From Eubacteriales bacterium (GTDB lineage: Bacteria > Bacillota > Clostridia > Peptostreptococcales > Anaerovoracaceae): 64,000 bases of DNA. Positions within the stretch are counted from its first letter, which is position 1, and each line of letters starts with the position of its first letter. The DNA lies in contig JAQUYC010000001.1 of the NCBI GenBank assembly GCA_028692105.1, positions 1 through 64,000 of the forward strand, given 5' to 3'. Both the position numbers and the translations under genes were made by a program. Of the stretch, positions 1 to 10,192 are shown piece after piece. The notes below the pieces were generated by a model. That model did no database searches, was not told the DNA's origin, and was given only the letters and a program-made list of their open reading frames with translations.

Positions 1-569
1 GTATTTGATACAACGACTACTGATACAATGATTAAAAACAGGATCACTACCAAGGCACCGATCTGTACGAATCCCGTGATTTTCATCAATTGATCGACTG
101 TATCCTTGTAATACTTGATGTCCTCGATTCCCTTATATGTTTTGACCTGAGTAACCACCGAATCGGCAGCTTCCAGTCTTGATACCTTAATTATAAGTGA
201 ATTCGGCAAAGGATTTTCATCTAAGCTATCAAGCAGATATGCATTGTCGCCCCATTTGATTTTCCATTGGTTCATTGCTTCCTCGTCAGAAAGATAAGTT
301 GCCTCACTGACGCCGTCCATCCTGTTCAAATTCGCAAGCATGACCGAGGCTTCTTCATATGTAGTCTCGTCCAGCAGAAACACTTGAATCGTATCAAACT
401 GCTTTTTTGCTGTTTCTGAAACCATATTGACATTAACTACAAGTATAAAGAACATTCCTAATATTAAAAGCATGGCGGTGATGGAGAACATCGACGCCGC
501 ACTCATAGCCCTGTTGCGAAAAACCTGTTTGAATGCCTGCTTAAAGGCATACTTCCAACTATTTAGCAT
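1..569 (-). CDS. ftsX: Cell division protein FtsX (partial, truncated by window left edge)
   Basis: Reverse-strand reading from ATG at 569: MLNSWKYAFKQAFKQVFRNRAMSAASMFSITAMLLILGMFFILVVNVN..., typical FtsX N-terminus; overlaps the end of ftsE. Confidence 0.9.
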   Translation of the reverse strand, partial: MLNSWKYAFKQAFKQVFRNRAMSAASMFSITAMLLILGMFFILVVNVNMVSETAKKQFDTIQVFLLDETTYEEASVMLANLNRMDGVSEATYLSDEEAMNQWKIKWGDNAYLLDSLDENPLPNSLIIKVSRLEAADSVVTQVKTYKGIEDIKYYKDTVDQLMKITGFVQIGALVVILFLIIVSVVVVSN

Positions 570-1299
570 TGTTGTTAAATACTCCCCCTGTATTCAGAAA
601 ACCCAGCAGTCTCTCATCCTCGTATGCCCCATAGCTTCCGCTGGCATCATCACGAACAATGCGCCCCTTATCGATGGCAATAACCCGTTTTCCCATTCTA
701 TCCACAATATCTTTTGCATGCGTAACCATTAGAATGGTTGTCCCTCGAAGATTGATCTGCTCCAATAGCCTCATAATTTCCCACGCAGTATCCGGGTCCA
801 GATTTCCGGTAGGCTCGTCCGCGATCAATAGGTTGGGATTGTTGATGATCGCTCTTGCGATTGCTACCCTTTGCTGTTCTCCGGCAGAAAGCTCATTCGG
901 GTATTTACTTGCTTTTGAACTTATGCCCACAAGGCTCAAGACCTGAGGCACCTGCCTGCGTATGGTTCGCTGGCTTGTATGTATGATTTCCATAGCAAAG
1001 GCAACATTTTCAAAGACGGTCTTTTTAGGCAGCAGCCTGAAGTCCTGAAATACTATGCCTGTGTTCCTTCTGATCTTTGGGATTTGTCTGTTTGCGACAT
1101 GGTTGATTTCCATACCATTCAGTTTGATACTCCCCTTATCCGGGGTTATTTCTTTTAATATAAGCTTCACAAATGTTGACTTTCCCGCACCGCTTGGGCC
1201 GACTAAAAACACAAAATCTCCTTTGTCGATTTTGACAGTAACATCTTGAATGCCTATATTTGTACCATATGACTTTGTTACATTGTTAAAAGCAATCAT
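559..1299 (-). CDS. ftsE: Cell division ATP-binding protein FtsE
   Basis: ABC ATPase with Walker A GPSGAGKST, signature LSAGEQQRVAIARA, Walker B LLIADEPTGNLDP; adjacent to ftsX. Confidence 0.95.
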   Translation of the reverse strand: MIAFNNVTKSYGTNIGIQDVTVKIDKGDFVFLVGPSGAGKSTFVKLILKEITPDKGSIKLNGMEINHVANRQIPKIRRNTGIVFQDFRLLPKKTVFENVAFAMEIIHTSQRTIRRQVPQVLSLVGISSKASKYPNELSAGEQQRVAIARAIINNPNLLIADEPTGNLDPDTAWEIMRLLEQINLRGTTILMVTHAKDIVDRMGKRVIAIDKGRIVRDDASGSYGAYEDERLLGFLNTGGVFNNNAK

Positions 1300-1578
1300 A
1301 TATATATCCGGAGTCCTTTCCGTTCTGTACCAATCATTTATAAAAACCTTTTATTTGTAAATTCTCATCATTCGATAGAGTCTTGCATCTTTATACAAAA
1401 TCACTCATAAATCTACAAATTATTATAATACAAAACAGGAAAATATAGAATACCTTCTTACATTACAAGTTCATTACATTTACTATCTCGCCCAATTTGC
1501 AAAGCAAATTGTAGGCAAACTTATGCAAGGAAATCACAAATCTGTGATTTGTAGATTTCTACTGCTGCCTCATTAATG

Positions 1579-2358
1579 TTAAAAGTTCAGCATGGAAGCT
1601 ATTTCCGACAGGGGTTTTTGAAGCATACTCTTTGCTTCACTCAAGGAATACGGGATTTTACAATTGTATTCGGCTGTATAGATGAGATCTGCCCTTACAA
1701 GGGGTAAGATGACAGGCTTCCTTATTCTTAAGTAAGAAAGCATCTGGCGACGGTTAACTCCCTCATTAAACTTATTAATTATATAAATTACAGTTCCTGC
1801 ACCTCTGATATTTTGCTCCATATCTTTTATACTGCATAGCAAATGATGTCCTGCAAGCATCTTTGACGGCATTGGATCTATTACAGCAATGATCTGGTCC
1901 ATACTTAGCAGCAGCTGACTAAGCTGACTGTCATAATCCTGATTTCCGGAAAAATCACATAATATGGCATCGCCTCTGGAATGATTTATTAGCCTGAGCT
2001 TTTGTTCAAAGGTAAGCTTAATATTCTGCTCGTCAGGGGATCTCAGCATCCAGTTGATTCCTTCATCCATGTTCTGCAGACCCCGTATGCTTTTATTCTG
2101 GGACACTGAATTATAGAATTGAACATAAGATCGTCCGGCAAAACGCTTGTCCATGCCATAGGAGTCAAATAGAGTACCTTTGCCAAATTCTATGACTGCA
2201 GGTTTGTGTTTTCCGGTATTTGCCAGATATCTTGCCAGACAACCGGCAAGAAAGCTCGTCCCTGCATAATCAGAGATTCCAACAATCCCTATTTTCAGCT
2301 TCTCCTGTACAGAATATTTTTCGGATTCTTCAGCCTCTCTTGATAGAATGCGATTCAT
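1579..2358 (-). CDS. ParA/MinD-like P-loop ATPase family protein, function unknown
   Basis: IGIVGISDYAGTSFLAGCLARYLA resembles a deviant ParA Walker A region; RBS GAGGTGAG before ATG. Confidence 0.55.
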   Translation of the reverse strand: MNRILSREAEESEKYSVQEKLKIGIVGISDYAGTSFLAGCLARYLANTGKHKPAVIEFGKGTLFDSYGMDKRFAGRSYVQFYNSVSQNKSIRGLQNMDEGINWMLRSPDEQNIKLTFEQKLRLINHSRGDAILCDFSGNQDYDSQLSQLLLSMDQIIAVIDPMPSKMLAGHHLLCSIKDMEQNIRGAGTVIYIINKFNEGVNRRQMLSYLRIRKPVILPLVRADLIYTAEYNCKIPYSLSEAKSMLQKPLSEIASMLNF

Positions 2359-2526
2359 TTGCTCACCTCCGACCCCATATTAGTCATTTATCACGTTACC
2401 ATATTCAAATCATATTGTCAAATACTGGATATGCCTGGAGCGAGTGAAATAATGAAAAAGGGCTATTTCCTGATCCAGTCAAATGGTGCAGGAGATAACC
2501 CGGGAGAAATGATATGTTCTCATATT

Positions 2527-3009
2527 CTATTCTTCGTACTGTACCTTTAATTCAATATTGTCCGGCAGATAGGTGAGTTCAGTTTCTGCCACCTGCAGCG
2601 GATATGTCAGCACCTGCGTAAGTGCTGTACCTGGCTGAGGATCTTTAAATATCGCATATACCATCAGAGTCTTTAATCCATCTTCTTCGGAGACAGTCAT
2701 CTTATCGATGGCAATTTCATAACCTGAAGTAGGTTTCTCACCTCGTGAAGCGATCACATAAATCTTATCATCGACTACACATGCTAACGCTCGTTCCAAA
2801 GCTCGATATTCCGGTATGACCTGATTTGCAATCTGCTGAGGAATTTCCGTCTCACCTAAAACCTTGTAGTTCACCTTATCATCACCTTCAAAAAAATACA
2901 ATCCTGCCACAACTGCGGCAATTGCAATTATGATAATAGCAATTATAATCATTGTTCTTTTACTTGGCTTGCGCATTTTTTTTATTACACCTGTTTTTTT
3001 CACAATCAA
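2527..3009 (-). CDS. Membrane-anchored PrcB C-terminal-domain-like protein
   Basis: N-terminal TM segment (TMIIIAIIIIAIAAVVAGLYFF) and the GEKPTSGYEIAIDKM motif of PrcB_C-type domains. Confidence 0.55.
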   Translation of the reverse strand: MIVKKTGVIKKMRKPSKRTMIIIAIIIIAIAAVVAGLYFFEGDDKVNYKVLGETEIPQQIANQVIPEYRALERALACVVDDKIYVIASRGEKPTSGYEIAIDKMTVSEEDGLKTLMVYAIFKDPQPGTALTQVLTYPLQVAETELTYLPDNIELKVQYEE

Positions 3010-3082
3010 AACTCCCTCCTGCCATAAATTTTTATTAAAATCTATTCAAAGAGGGAGTTTATTATTCGTAATTTTTAAATGT

Positions 3083-4024
3083 TTATAATCTTTTCAGGTT
3101 TATTACCGTATTTGCTATATCATTTGCTGTCAGTCCATATTTCGTAAGAAGCTCTGCAGGCTTGCCCGATTCCCCAAAAGTATCCTGCAAACCTACAAAT
3201 GCCATTTTAACAGGACAATTCTGCACGACAACCTCGGATACAGCTGAACCAAGTCCGCCAATAACAGAATGTTCTTCCGCGGTTACAATCCCCTTTGTCT
3301 CGGTTGCTGCCTTTATTATGATTTCTTTATCTATAGGCTTGATGGTGTGCATATCTATAACACGGAGACTGATGCCCTCTCCGACCAGGATTTCCGCTGC
3401 CATCATCGCTTCATTCACCATAACACCGGTTGCAATGACAGTATAATCACTGCCGTCTCTCACAACAGCGCCCTTGCCTATTCTAACATTGCTATCTTCC
3501 TCATAGATTCCCGGAACAGCCGATCTTCCCAACCTTACGTATACGGGTCCATCAAGTAATGCCGCTTCCCTTATCAGCTTTTTTGCCGACATTCCATCAG
3601 ATGGACTGATAACGATCATGCCGGGGATAGCCCTCATAAGCGCAATATCTTCTATTGCCTGATGACTTCCTCCATCTTCACCCACAGTGACACCGGCATG
3701 GGTTGCACAGATTTTAACGTTTGCTTTTGTATATCCTATCGAATTCCTGATGATCTCAAAGGCTCTTCCGGCTGCAAACATCGCAAAGGTACTTGCAAAT
3801 GCTATCTTTCCTGAATGTGCCAGCCCTGCCGCAACACCGAAGAGGTTTTGCTCCGAGATACCCATATTGAAGAACCGCCCAGGATACTTTTCTGCAAAAT
3901 GTGTAGTCATTGTTGATTTTGAAAGATCCGCATCCAATACTACTATATCCTTATTGTTTTCACCAAGCTCAAGGAGAACTTCCCCGTAGGCCTGTCTTGT
4001 TGCCATTTTTTCAGACATTACCAT
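3083..4024 (-). CDS. Transketolase, C-terminal subunit
   Basis: TPP-binding pyrimidine/C-terminal region: GISEQNLFGVAAGLA, THAGVTVGEDGGSHQAIEDIALMRAIPGM. Confidence 0.93.
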   Translation of the reverse strand: MVMSEKMATRQAYGEVLLELGENNKDIVVLDADLSKSTMTTHFAEKYPGRFFNMGISEQNLFGVAAGLAHSGKIAFASTFAMFAAGRAFEIIRNSIGYTKANVKICATHAGVTVGEDGGSHQAIEDIALMRAIPGMIVISPSDGMSAKKLIREAALLDGPVYVRLGRSAVPGIYEEDSNVRIGKGAVVRDGSDYTVIATGVMVNEAMMAAEILVGEGISLRVIDMHTIKPIDKEIIIKAATETKGIVTAEEHSVIGGLGSAVSEVVVQNCPVKMAFVGLQDTFGESGKPAELLTKYGLTANDIANTVINLKRL

Positions 4025-4848
4025 TCACCTCCTAATTCTGTCACCGCATTCTTCGCCTCGTCATCATTCGGGGCTTTTCCGTGCCAGCCGGCATTATTCT
4101 CCATAAAGCATACCCCTTTTCCCTTAGATGTCTTTGCAATTATTGCTGTAGGCATTCCTTTGATATCATGGGCTGCCTTCAGTGCATTTACGATTTCCTC
4201 CATATTGTGACCGTCTATATTGATCACATGAAAACCAAAGCTTTTGAATTTCTCATCAATTGGTCTGACGGTCATGACTTCGTCATTCTTTCCGTCTATC
4301 TGCAATCCGTTCCAGTCGATTATTGCGGTCAGATTATCAAGCTTATAATGCGCGGCAGCCATCGCTGCTTCCCAGATGATTCCTTCCTGCAGTTCTCCGT
4401 CTCCCAGCAGAGCGTATACCCTTGCCGGAGACTGATTTAGCTTATTTGCCATAGCCATACCGACTGATGCTGAAAACCCCTGCCCTAAAGATCCTGTCGA
4501 CATTTCAACACCCGGCACTTTCTTCATGTCCGGGTGACCTTGCAGCCTTGAACCCAATTGGCGGAATGTTATCAGCTCCTCTTCAGGGAAGAAGCCTCTG
4601 TGAGCTAATGTTGCATATAAGACGGGTGTAGCATGCCCTTTTGAAAGGATAAATTTGTCTCTGCCTTCCATTTTCGGATCATCCGGGTTAATATTCATTT
4701 CGTTAAAATACAATACAGTCAGAATATCCGCCGCGGACAATGATCCTCCCGGGTGTCCGGAACCTGCATGATAGGTTTCCTTTATGATATCAACCCGTAT
4801 ATCACATGCAATTTTTTTTAGTTTTTCATAATCGATAGCCATACTCAT
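4018..4848 (-). CDS. Transketolase, N-terminal subunit
   Basis: AGSGHPGGSLSAADIL, GSLGQGFSASVGMA, LLGDGELQEG; 7-nt overlap with the C-terminal subunit gene. Confidence 0.93.
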   Translation of the reverse strand: MSMAIDYEKLKKIACDIRVDIIKETYHAGSGHPGGSLSAADILTVLYFNEMNINPDDPKMEGRDKFILSKGHATPVLYATLAHRGFFPEEELITFRQLGSRLQGHPDMKKVPGVEMSTGSLGQGFSASVGMAMANKLNQSPARVYALLGDGELQEGIIWEAAMAAAHYKLDNLTAIIDWNGLQIDGKNDEVMTVRPIDEKFKSFGFHVINIDGHNMEEIVNALKAAHDIKGMPTAIIAKTSKGKGVCFMENNAGWHGKAPNDDEAKNAVTELGGEW

Positions 4849-5609
4849 TTCCCTCCTGCTCTGCTTAAAACAACCTTAATCATAAAGAGCGGCAGTGCCG
4901 CCATTCTTTTATATCTGCCGGGTTCCTGGATCAAACGGTAAAGCCATTCCAGACCGTGACTGCGATAGAATTCAGGTGCCCTTTTCAGTGTGCCGGCCCA
5001 GACATCAAGGCTTCCGCCTACTCCGACAGCGCATTTCACTTTCAGTTCATTGCGGTGGCAGGCTATGAATTTCTCCTGCTTTGGAGATCCCAAAGCGACA
5101 CACAGAAAATCGGCGCCCGAATCATTGATTATTTTCACAATGTTTCTATCATCTGCTTCTTTAAAATATCCGTGATGCGTTCCGGCTACTTTCAGATTTT
5201 TAAATGTTTCCTGTATCTTTTCAGCAGCCAGCTCAGCAATACCCTTTTTTTCGTCATTTCCCGGCTTGCTCCCAAGGAAAAAAACCGATTGCCCAGTCTC
5301 TTCAAGATACCCCAATATATGTTCAAGAAAATCTATTCCGGTTACTCGTTCAGAAAGCGGCACGCCCATAATCCTTGACGCATACACCAGCCCGATACCG
5401 TCGGGAATGATCAGGTCTGCTCCTTCTATTATTGCTTTTAATTCCAAATCTTTTGACGCATTGACTATTATTTCAGAATTGGGTGTCACAATCAGACTGC
5501 AATCCGGTGTTTTCATAAGTCCCCTAAAAATTTCCATAGCCTCCCCGGTATTTACCATATCCACGGGGACATTTAAGATTCGTGTTCTTTTACTGTTATT
5601 TCCTGTCAT
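4845..5609 (-). CDS. WecG/TagA/CpsF family glycosyltransferase
   Basis: PDGIGLVYASRIMGVPLSERVTGIDF and ALGSPKQEKFI motifs. Confidence 0.92.
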   Translation of the reverse strand: MTGNNSKRTRILNVPVDMVNTGEAMEIFRGLMKTPDCSLIVTPNSEIIVNASKDLELKAIIEGADLIIPDGIGLVYASRIMGVPLSERVTGIDFLEHILGYLEETGQSVFFLGSKPGNDEKKGIAELAAEKIQETFKNLKVAGTHHGYFKEADDRNIVKIINDSGADFLCVALGSPKQEKFIACHRNELKVKCAVGVGGSLDVWAGTLKRAPEFYRSHGLEWLYRLIQEPGRYKRMAALPLFMIKVVLSRAGGK

Positions 5610-6718
5610 TTTCCTTTCTCTTTCTGTTTCATCAGTGCTCTAATCAATGCTTCATTATTATCAAGCTTTTTGATCAATACATCAATGCGGCTGCGTACTT
5701 TTTTCTTTATGGCATATGCTTGTGTAACAGTCTTATCGAATTCCTCGACAAAAAATTCGTTTTTAAAATCATAGACACTGCACATGGCTTTCATATCGAT
5801 GGAATGCATAAAAGAATTTATCTTAGGGTCATAAGATATCGCAATCATCGGCACATCCATGATAGCTGCGTGGATCAGCGAATGAAGACGGACACCTACA
5901 AGAACATCCATATTCCCGATGATGCTGAGCATTTCATTTGTCAGATATTTATGCTTTATACAGCAGACATCTTTTTCGAGCCTTTTTTCAATTTCTTCGA
6001 TTACAGCCATATCCTCAGAATAATGAAACGGTATAAGCACTATCTGCGCATGATATTCCTTAATGAGCCGCCGCATGGAAATGCACAGTTCGTCAACAAA
6101 ATTGCTTTTTGTCTTTTTCTCCCTTATTGCAAAGCCGACGGTAATTCTGTCCGAATCCGGAATAAAACCTTCCCGCATCAGAATTTCTCTACCGATTGCA
6201 GGATCCACTTTTTTTATTCTTAGTACAGGATCAGCCGTTACAATAATATGATCCGCCTTAACACCCATTTCAATCAAAAGCTCTCTGGAAGCCTCATCCC
6301 TTACAACGATGCCATGTGCCTTTTTCAATGTTAAGGCTGTCAGCCTCCTATTGATCTTTGAAAGAATCGGACCTATACCCTGGCTGTAAATAAATACTTT
6401 CTTCCGGAAAAAGAGAGCCATCCACATAATTATCAAATAGTACAGAATGCTTCTTTTACTGGTTACATCCTGCAGGAGACTCCCTCCGCCGCTGATCAGC
6501 AGATCACATTTTCGAACTGCATTTATGATATCCTTGACCGACTTCCTGTTTACCGAATACACTCCGTATTTCTGTGCGGTATTATCCGGCCTTTGGGATA
6601 ACACGGTAATTTCAATATCTTCCAATTTCTCTCGAAGATTGTCCACAACAGCACTGAGTATGGATTCATCTCCGATATTGTTAAATCCGTAATAGCCCGA
6701 AATCAGTATACGCATCAT
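5606..6718 (-). CDS. csaB: Polysaccharide pyruvyl transferase CsaB
   Basis: ISGYYGFNNIGDESIL, YSQGIGPI, GVRLHSLIHAAIMDVPMIAISYDPKI. Confidence 0.9.
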   Translation of the reverse strand: MMRILISGYYGFNNIGDESILSAVVDNLREKLEDIEITVLSQRPDNTAQKYGVYSVNRKSVKDIINAVRKCDLLISGGGSLLQDVTSKRSILYYLIIMWMALFFRKKVFIYSQGIGPILSKINRRLTALTLKKAHGIVVRDEASRELLIEMGVKADHIIVTADPVLRIKKVDPAIGREILMREGFIPDSDRITVGFAIREKKTKSNFVDELCISMRRLIKEYHAQIVLIPFHYSEDMAVIEEIEKRLEKDVCCIKHKYLTNEMLSIIGNMDVLVGVRLHSLIHAAIMDVPMIAISYDPKINSFMHSIDMKAMCSVYDFKNEFFVEEFDKTVTQAYAIKKKVRSRIDVLIKKLDNNEALIRALMKQKEKGK

Positions 6719-8890
6719 CTAACTTATCTGCCTTTCCAGCTTTTTATAAAGCATATGTCCAAGCTCGAAAATGAGTATGCCAATAATTCCGATTGCTATT
6801 CCAAACAGCAGAGAATAACCGGTTCTGGCAAATCCAAGGTAAAGCGGTGTCCTTATATGCATGAATGTATTAACTACAGAGGTCATTCCAATGACAGAAG
6901 CAAGCCCGAATAGTATCGGCCAAAGCTTAAACCTGCGAATTGAAGTATAAACAAGCATCATGACCGCAGGAAACGCAAAGAGAAATTCTTTACTTCTTGG
7001 TCTGGCGATGAGGTTGTCTTCAAGGAGATTTCTGAAAATCATCTCCATGCCGGAAACCTGTATAGAAGAGTCATGTCCTGTCCGTTCGATATAGTAGTAA
7101 CCGATACCCAGCAGAACAATTCCAAGAAGAACCATCCAAATTTTGATGCTTGCATTCATCATATCTCTTAGGTCATTGTATTCCAGATTGCCGGGGTATC
7201 TTTTACTTTCTCCGAAACCGTAATATGCCAGATATACCATTATAAAGAACATTAACGGCAGCAGCTGGGCTAATTTAACCCCTCTGAATATGTCAATTTC
7301 AAGCATATAATTCACCGAAGAAATCGGTGCGGCAGTCATAAGACCCCCAATAAGAGATATCAAAACGCCTATTATAAGTATCAGTATTCCGCTGCCGACA
7401 ATCTTCGGCAGCCGTTCCTGTCGATTTATCGTATCTGTAAGCTCCTTGCTCTGTCTCACTATAAACAATGTTGCAATACTTGGGAAGATTACAGCTGCGG
7501 CAAAGGATGTGATCAGCTCCGCATATCCCGGCATCACTGCAAATGCGCCGGCAGCTCCAAGTGCTCCCAAGGCAAACAGAGCCACCTTTAATCTCCTGCT
7601 GATCGGCAATATACTTCGAATCAGCAACACAGCAGCAGCCACGCAGCCGAGTGCCATGGCAAGCTTCGCCCAGAAGTTCACCTTATACTGATCTATTACG
7701 GTAGCTTTGTTTCCCAATTCTATACCGTGCTTTGCAAGCCTGTTTTCAAGGTTTGCAAACATAGTTTTATACTCATCAAGATCAGTCACATAAACATGCT
7801 GATCCTTGAATTCTTTTATCGGTTTAAAATAAATAAGCCTGACATTGCGTTCAACCACCGCTCTGAACAAAGTGTTTTCAATCTCTTTTGCTCCTTCATA
7901 ACCATAATACTGATATCGGTTCTGTATATAATCCCAGACACTGAAAATTCTGATTGCATTATAACCGGTGCTCTTGACGATATCATTTACCCCAAATTGG
8001 AGAATATTCTGCAGCTGAGTGGTATTCTCGATCAGACCGATAGTCACATTATTATCTGTAATATATTCTTTTGCTGTTTCGATGCCGTCATCATAACCGA
8101 TTACTCCTTCTCCGCCGACGATCATGTATTCCGGCACCTTGTCCAATTTTTCGTAGCCTTTGATTACAGCAGCAGCATATTTTGTGTCATTCCAACCTGT
8201 ATAACTTGCGGTTCTTGGTATGATGTCCATTCCGGCATCTTGGATGGTTTTTATCCTGTAAGGAAGCATTCCGTAATTGACGTACATGAGCTTTGAGCTG
8301 ACAATCTCATCCTTTTCTACAAACCCCTTCTTGTCTGAGCTCATATATTTGTACTTCTCAGAATAAAGTGTCTGTTTCGCTGTTCCATCCAGCACAATAT
8401 ATCCCCCGTCGCCGGTTTCTTTTATAAAATAATTTTCCGGCTGATAGCGTTCTTTCACTCCATCAGAAATAAAATTAAATATATCCTTCGAAGCCGCGTC
8501 GATCAATAAGTCGTATTTATCATAGCCATGAATAGTTAACTCGGTAATAAAATCCTCAGGATAATCAGACTGCCAGTCCGCATCCTTCATGATTAAATCC
8601 ATGACGGCTGCATCAACCGGAAAATCCGTATTCTCTATCAGGCTTACCATACTTTCTTCAGAAAGCCCGACTTTATTAATTCCCATTTTCTTGAATTCCC
8701 TGAGCCACCATAAGATATCATGCTCTGATTGAGCTGCCATGGCTTCTATTTCGTTATAGTCCAATACGATGTCGTATGTATTATTCCTGTTCTCTACAGA
8801 AAATCTGCCCCCGATAATAATAAATGAAACTATTACAGCGACGGCAATAATGAAAAGTAAAATTTTGTTTTCCTTGAATAATAGCTGCAT
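6719..8890 (-). CDS. DUF5693-like multi-pass membrane protein
   Basis: Long N-terminal extracytoplasmic domain after one TM, then many C-terminal TM helices; position next to csaB and tagA-like genes matches DUF5693 proteins. Confidence 0.65.
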   Translation of the reverse strand: MQLLFKENKILLFIIAVAVIVSFIIIGGRFSVENRNNTYDIVLDYNEIEAMAAQSEHDILWWLREFKKMGINKVGLSEESMVSLIENTDFPVDAAVMDLIMKDADWQSDYPEDFITELTIHGYDKYDLLIDAASKDIFNFISDGVKERYQPENYFIKETGDGGYIVLDGTAKQTLYSEKYKYMSSDKKGFVEKDEIVSSKLMYVNYGMLPYRIKTIQDAGMDIIPRTASYTGWNDTKYAAAVIKGYEKLDKVPEYMIVGGEGVIGYDDGIETAKEYITDNNVTIGLIENTTQLQNILQFGVNDIVKSTGYNAIRIFSVWDYIQNRYQYYGYEGAKEIENTLFRAVVERNVRLIYFKPIKEFKDQHVYVTDLDEYKTMFANLENRLAKHGIELGNKATVIDQYKVNFWAKLAMALGCVAAAVLLIRSILPISRRLKVALFALGALGAAGAFAVMPGYAELITSFAAAVIFPSIATLFIVRQSKELTDTINRQERLPKIVGSGILILIIGVLISLIGGLMTAAPISSVNYMLEIDIFRGVKLAQLLPLMFFIMVYLAYYGFGESKRYPGNLEYNDLRDMMNASIKIWMVLLGIVLLGIGYYYIERTGHDSSIQVSGMEMIFRNLLEDNLIARPRSKEFLFAFPAVMMLVYTSIRRFKLWPILFGLASVIGMTSVVNTFMHIRTPLYLGFARTGYSLLFGIAIGIIGILIFELGHMLYKKLERQIS

Positions 8891-8971
8891 CCCCTATACC
8901 CTTCCTTTGATTGTAAATAGCTATTTACGATTATACCCTTTTTTGTTTCTTTAGTAAATACAGTATAAAAA

Positions 8972-9059
8972 AAGTGGCTGACGCCACTTCCGCTTATCGA
9001 ACAGGAAACGATTTTACCTATTCGATAATAAAGCGAAAAGATTTGAAATCTTTTCGCTT
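8972..9059. repeat. Three successive inverted repeats (aagtggc/gccactt; ttatcgaa/ttcgataa; aagcgaaaagattt/aaatcttttcgctt)
   Basis: Read directly. The 14-bp perfect palindrome at 9031-9059 lies just past the stop of the 9071-9499 gene and is a likely terminator stem. Confidence 0.7.
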
Positions 9060-9070
9060 TTATAATTAAA

Positions 9071-9499
9071 TTATTGTAAAGAATAGGGCCCGCGTATCAT
9101 AACAAAAATATCGGTTAAAGCGTAGATCCCTCTTCCGTCATCCCTCGGGACAAGCAGCAGATGATTCAAACTGACATTCTGTCCGGTGATCAAATCCTGG
9201 CCGGCTGTAAGATCAGATACGCCGTTTGCGCCGTTGTCGATTGCGGATGCCTCACCGCTGCGAAGAATGATTTCTGTTCCCTCCCCGCCAAGCACTGACT
9301 GGCCGGCTTTGACTTCTACCACGGTATATTCGTTTGGAGCGCTGCCATTTCCTCCATACTTTGCTATCTGACTGTCTACATAGCTTTTCGTTACAAGCGG
9401 GTCATTTTCCGAACCGGGTGAGTCAGCTGCAGCTGACACTGCCACAGTCACAGCAAATACTGAGAAAATGATTGCCAGAGCTGCTGCGATTCTTTTCAT
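9071..9499 (-). CDS. Secreted protein of unknown function
   Basis: Internal start at 9499 has RBS AAGGAGG; the N-terminus MKRIAAALAIIFSVFAVTVAVSAAA is a signal peptide. Confidence 0.7.
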   Translation of the reverse strand: MKRIAAALAIIFSVFAVTVAVSAAADSPGSENDPLVTKSYVDSQIAKYGGNGSAPNEYTVVEVKAGQSVLGGEGTEIILRSGEASAIDNGANGVSDLTAGQDLITGQNVSLNHLLLVPRDDGRGIYALTDIFVMIRGPYSLQ

Positions 9500-9578
9500 T
9501 TGTTCCTCCTTGCTTGTTAATTTCACGTTATGCTTTGTTGCTAATTCGTCTTCCGCAAAATTTACAGTGCAAACTTAA

Positions 9579-9938
9579 TCAGAAGTCAATTATCCCTAAG
9601 CTGATTGTCAGTGCCTCATTTACTTCTGTTATAATATCTTCTTCCACTTTTCCGATTTTTTCTTTTAACCTCTTTTTATCGATCGTTCTCAATTGTTCCA
9701 TCAGAACCACCGAATCTTTGTTCAATCCATGACCCGGCGCACCAATTTCAACATGAGTAGGCAACTTTGCCTTATTGATCTGTGAGGTTACCGCTGCTAC
9801 GATTATCGTAGGGCTGTATTTATTTCCAATATCATTCTGAACGACAAGGACCGGCCTAACTCCGCCTTGTTCGGAGCCAATGACGGGACTCAAGTCTGCA
9901 AAATAAATATCGCCTTTTTTAACTATCAAGTCATTCAC
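9579..9938 (-). CDS. mazF: Type II toxin MazF/EndoA (NdoA) endoribonuclease
   Basis: [48 protein letters not shown] start at 9938. Confidence 0.95.
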   Translation of the reverse strand: MNDLIVKKGDIYFADLSPVIGSEQGGVRPVLVVQNDIGNKYSPTIIVAAVTSQINKAKLPTHVEIGAPGHGLNKDSVVLMEQLRTIDKKRLKEKIGKVEEDIITEVNEALTISLGIIDF

Positions 9939-10101
9939 TCTCCACTAAATAGATTTCATAGCCTTCAAGATCTCTTCTATCCTTTTCAAGCCCTTCTTCC
10001 GACAGGCTTACATTGAGCAGTCCCATTTCCTGATAACCGGTTTCCATTTCTTTTATTATTTCTATTGTTAAACCATTTCGGTTTTTTGTAAAATCAAACA
10101 T
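9931..10101 (-). CDS. Short (56 aa) MazE/EndoAI-like antitoxin lacking an evident RHH domain
   Basis: Hand-translated: [66 protein letters not shown]; stop overlaps the mazF GTG start by 8 nt. Confidence 0.75.
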   Translation of the reverse strand: MFDFTKNRNGLTIEIIKEMETGYQEMGLLNVSLSEEGLEKDRRDLEGYEIYLVESE

Positions 10102-10192
10102 TTGTTCACCTCAATATTTTTCATGCAACAAATAGATATACAACGATTCTGTCTTCTATTATAATTGCTGATACGTATTAGTGTCAAATGCC

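Noticed and set aside
5582-6223. 213-aa plus-strand ORF antisense to csaB
   Set aside because: Opposite a well-supported pyruvyl transferase gene; Phe/Tyr/His-rich, no recognisable domain.
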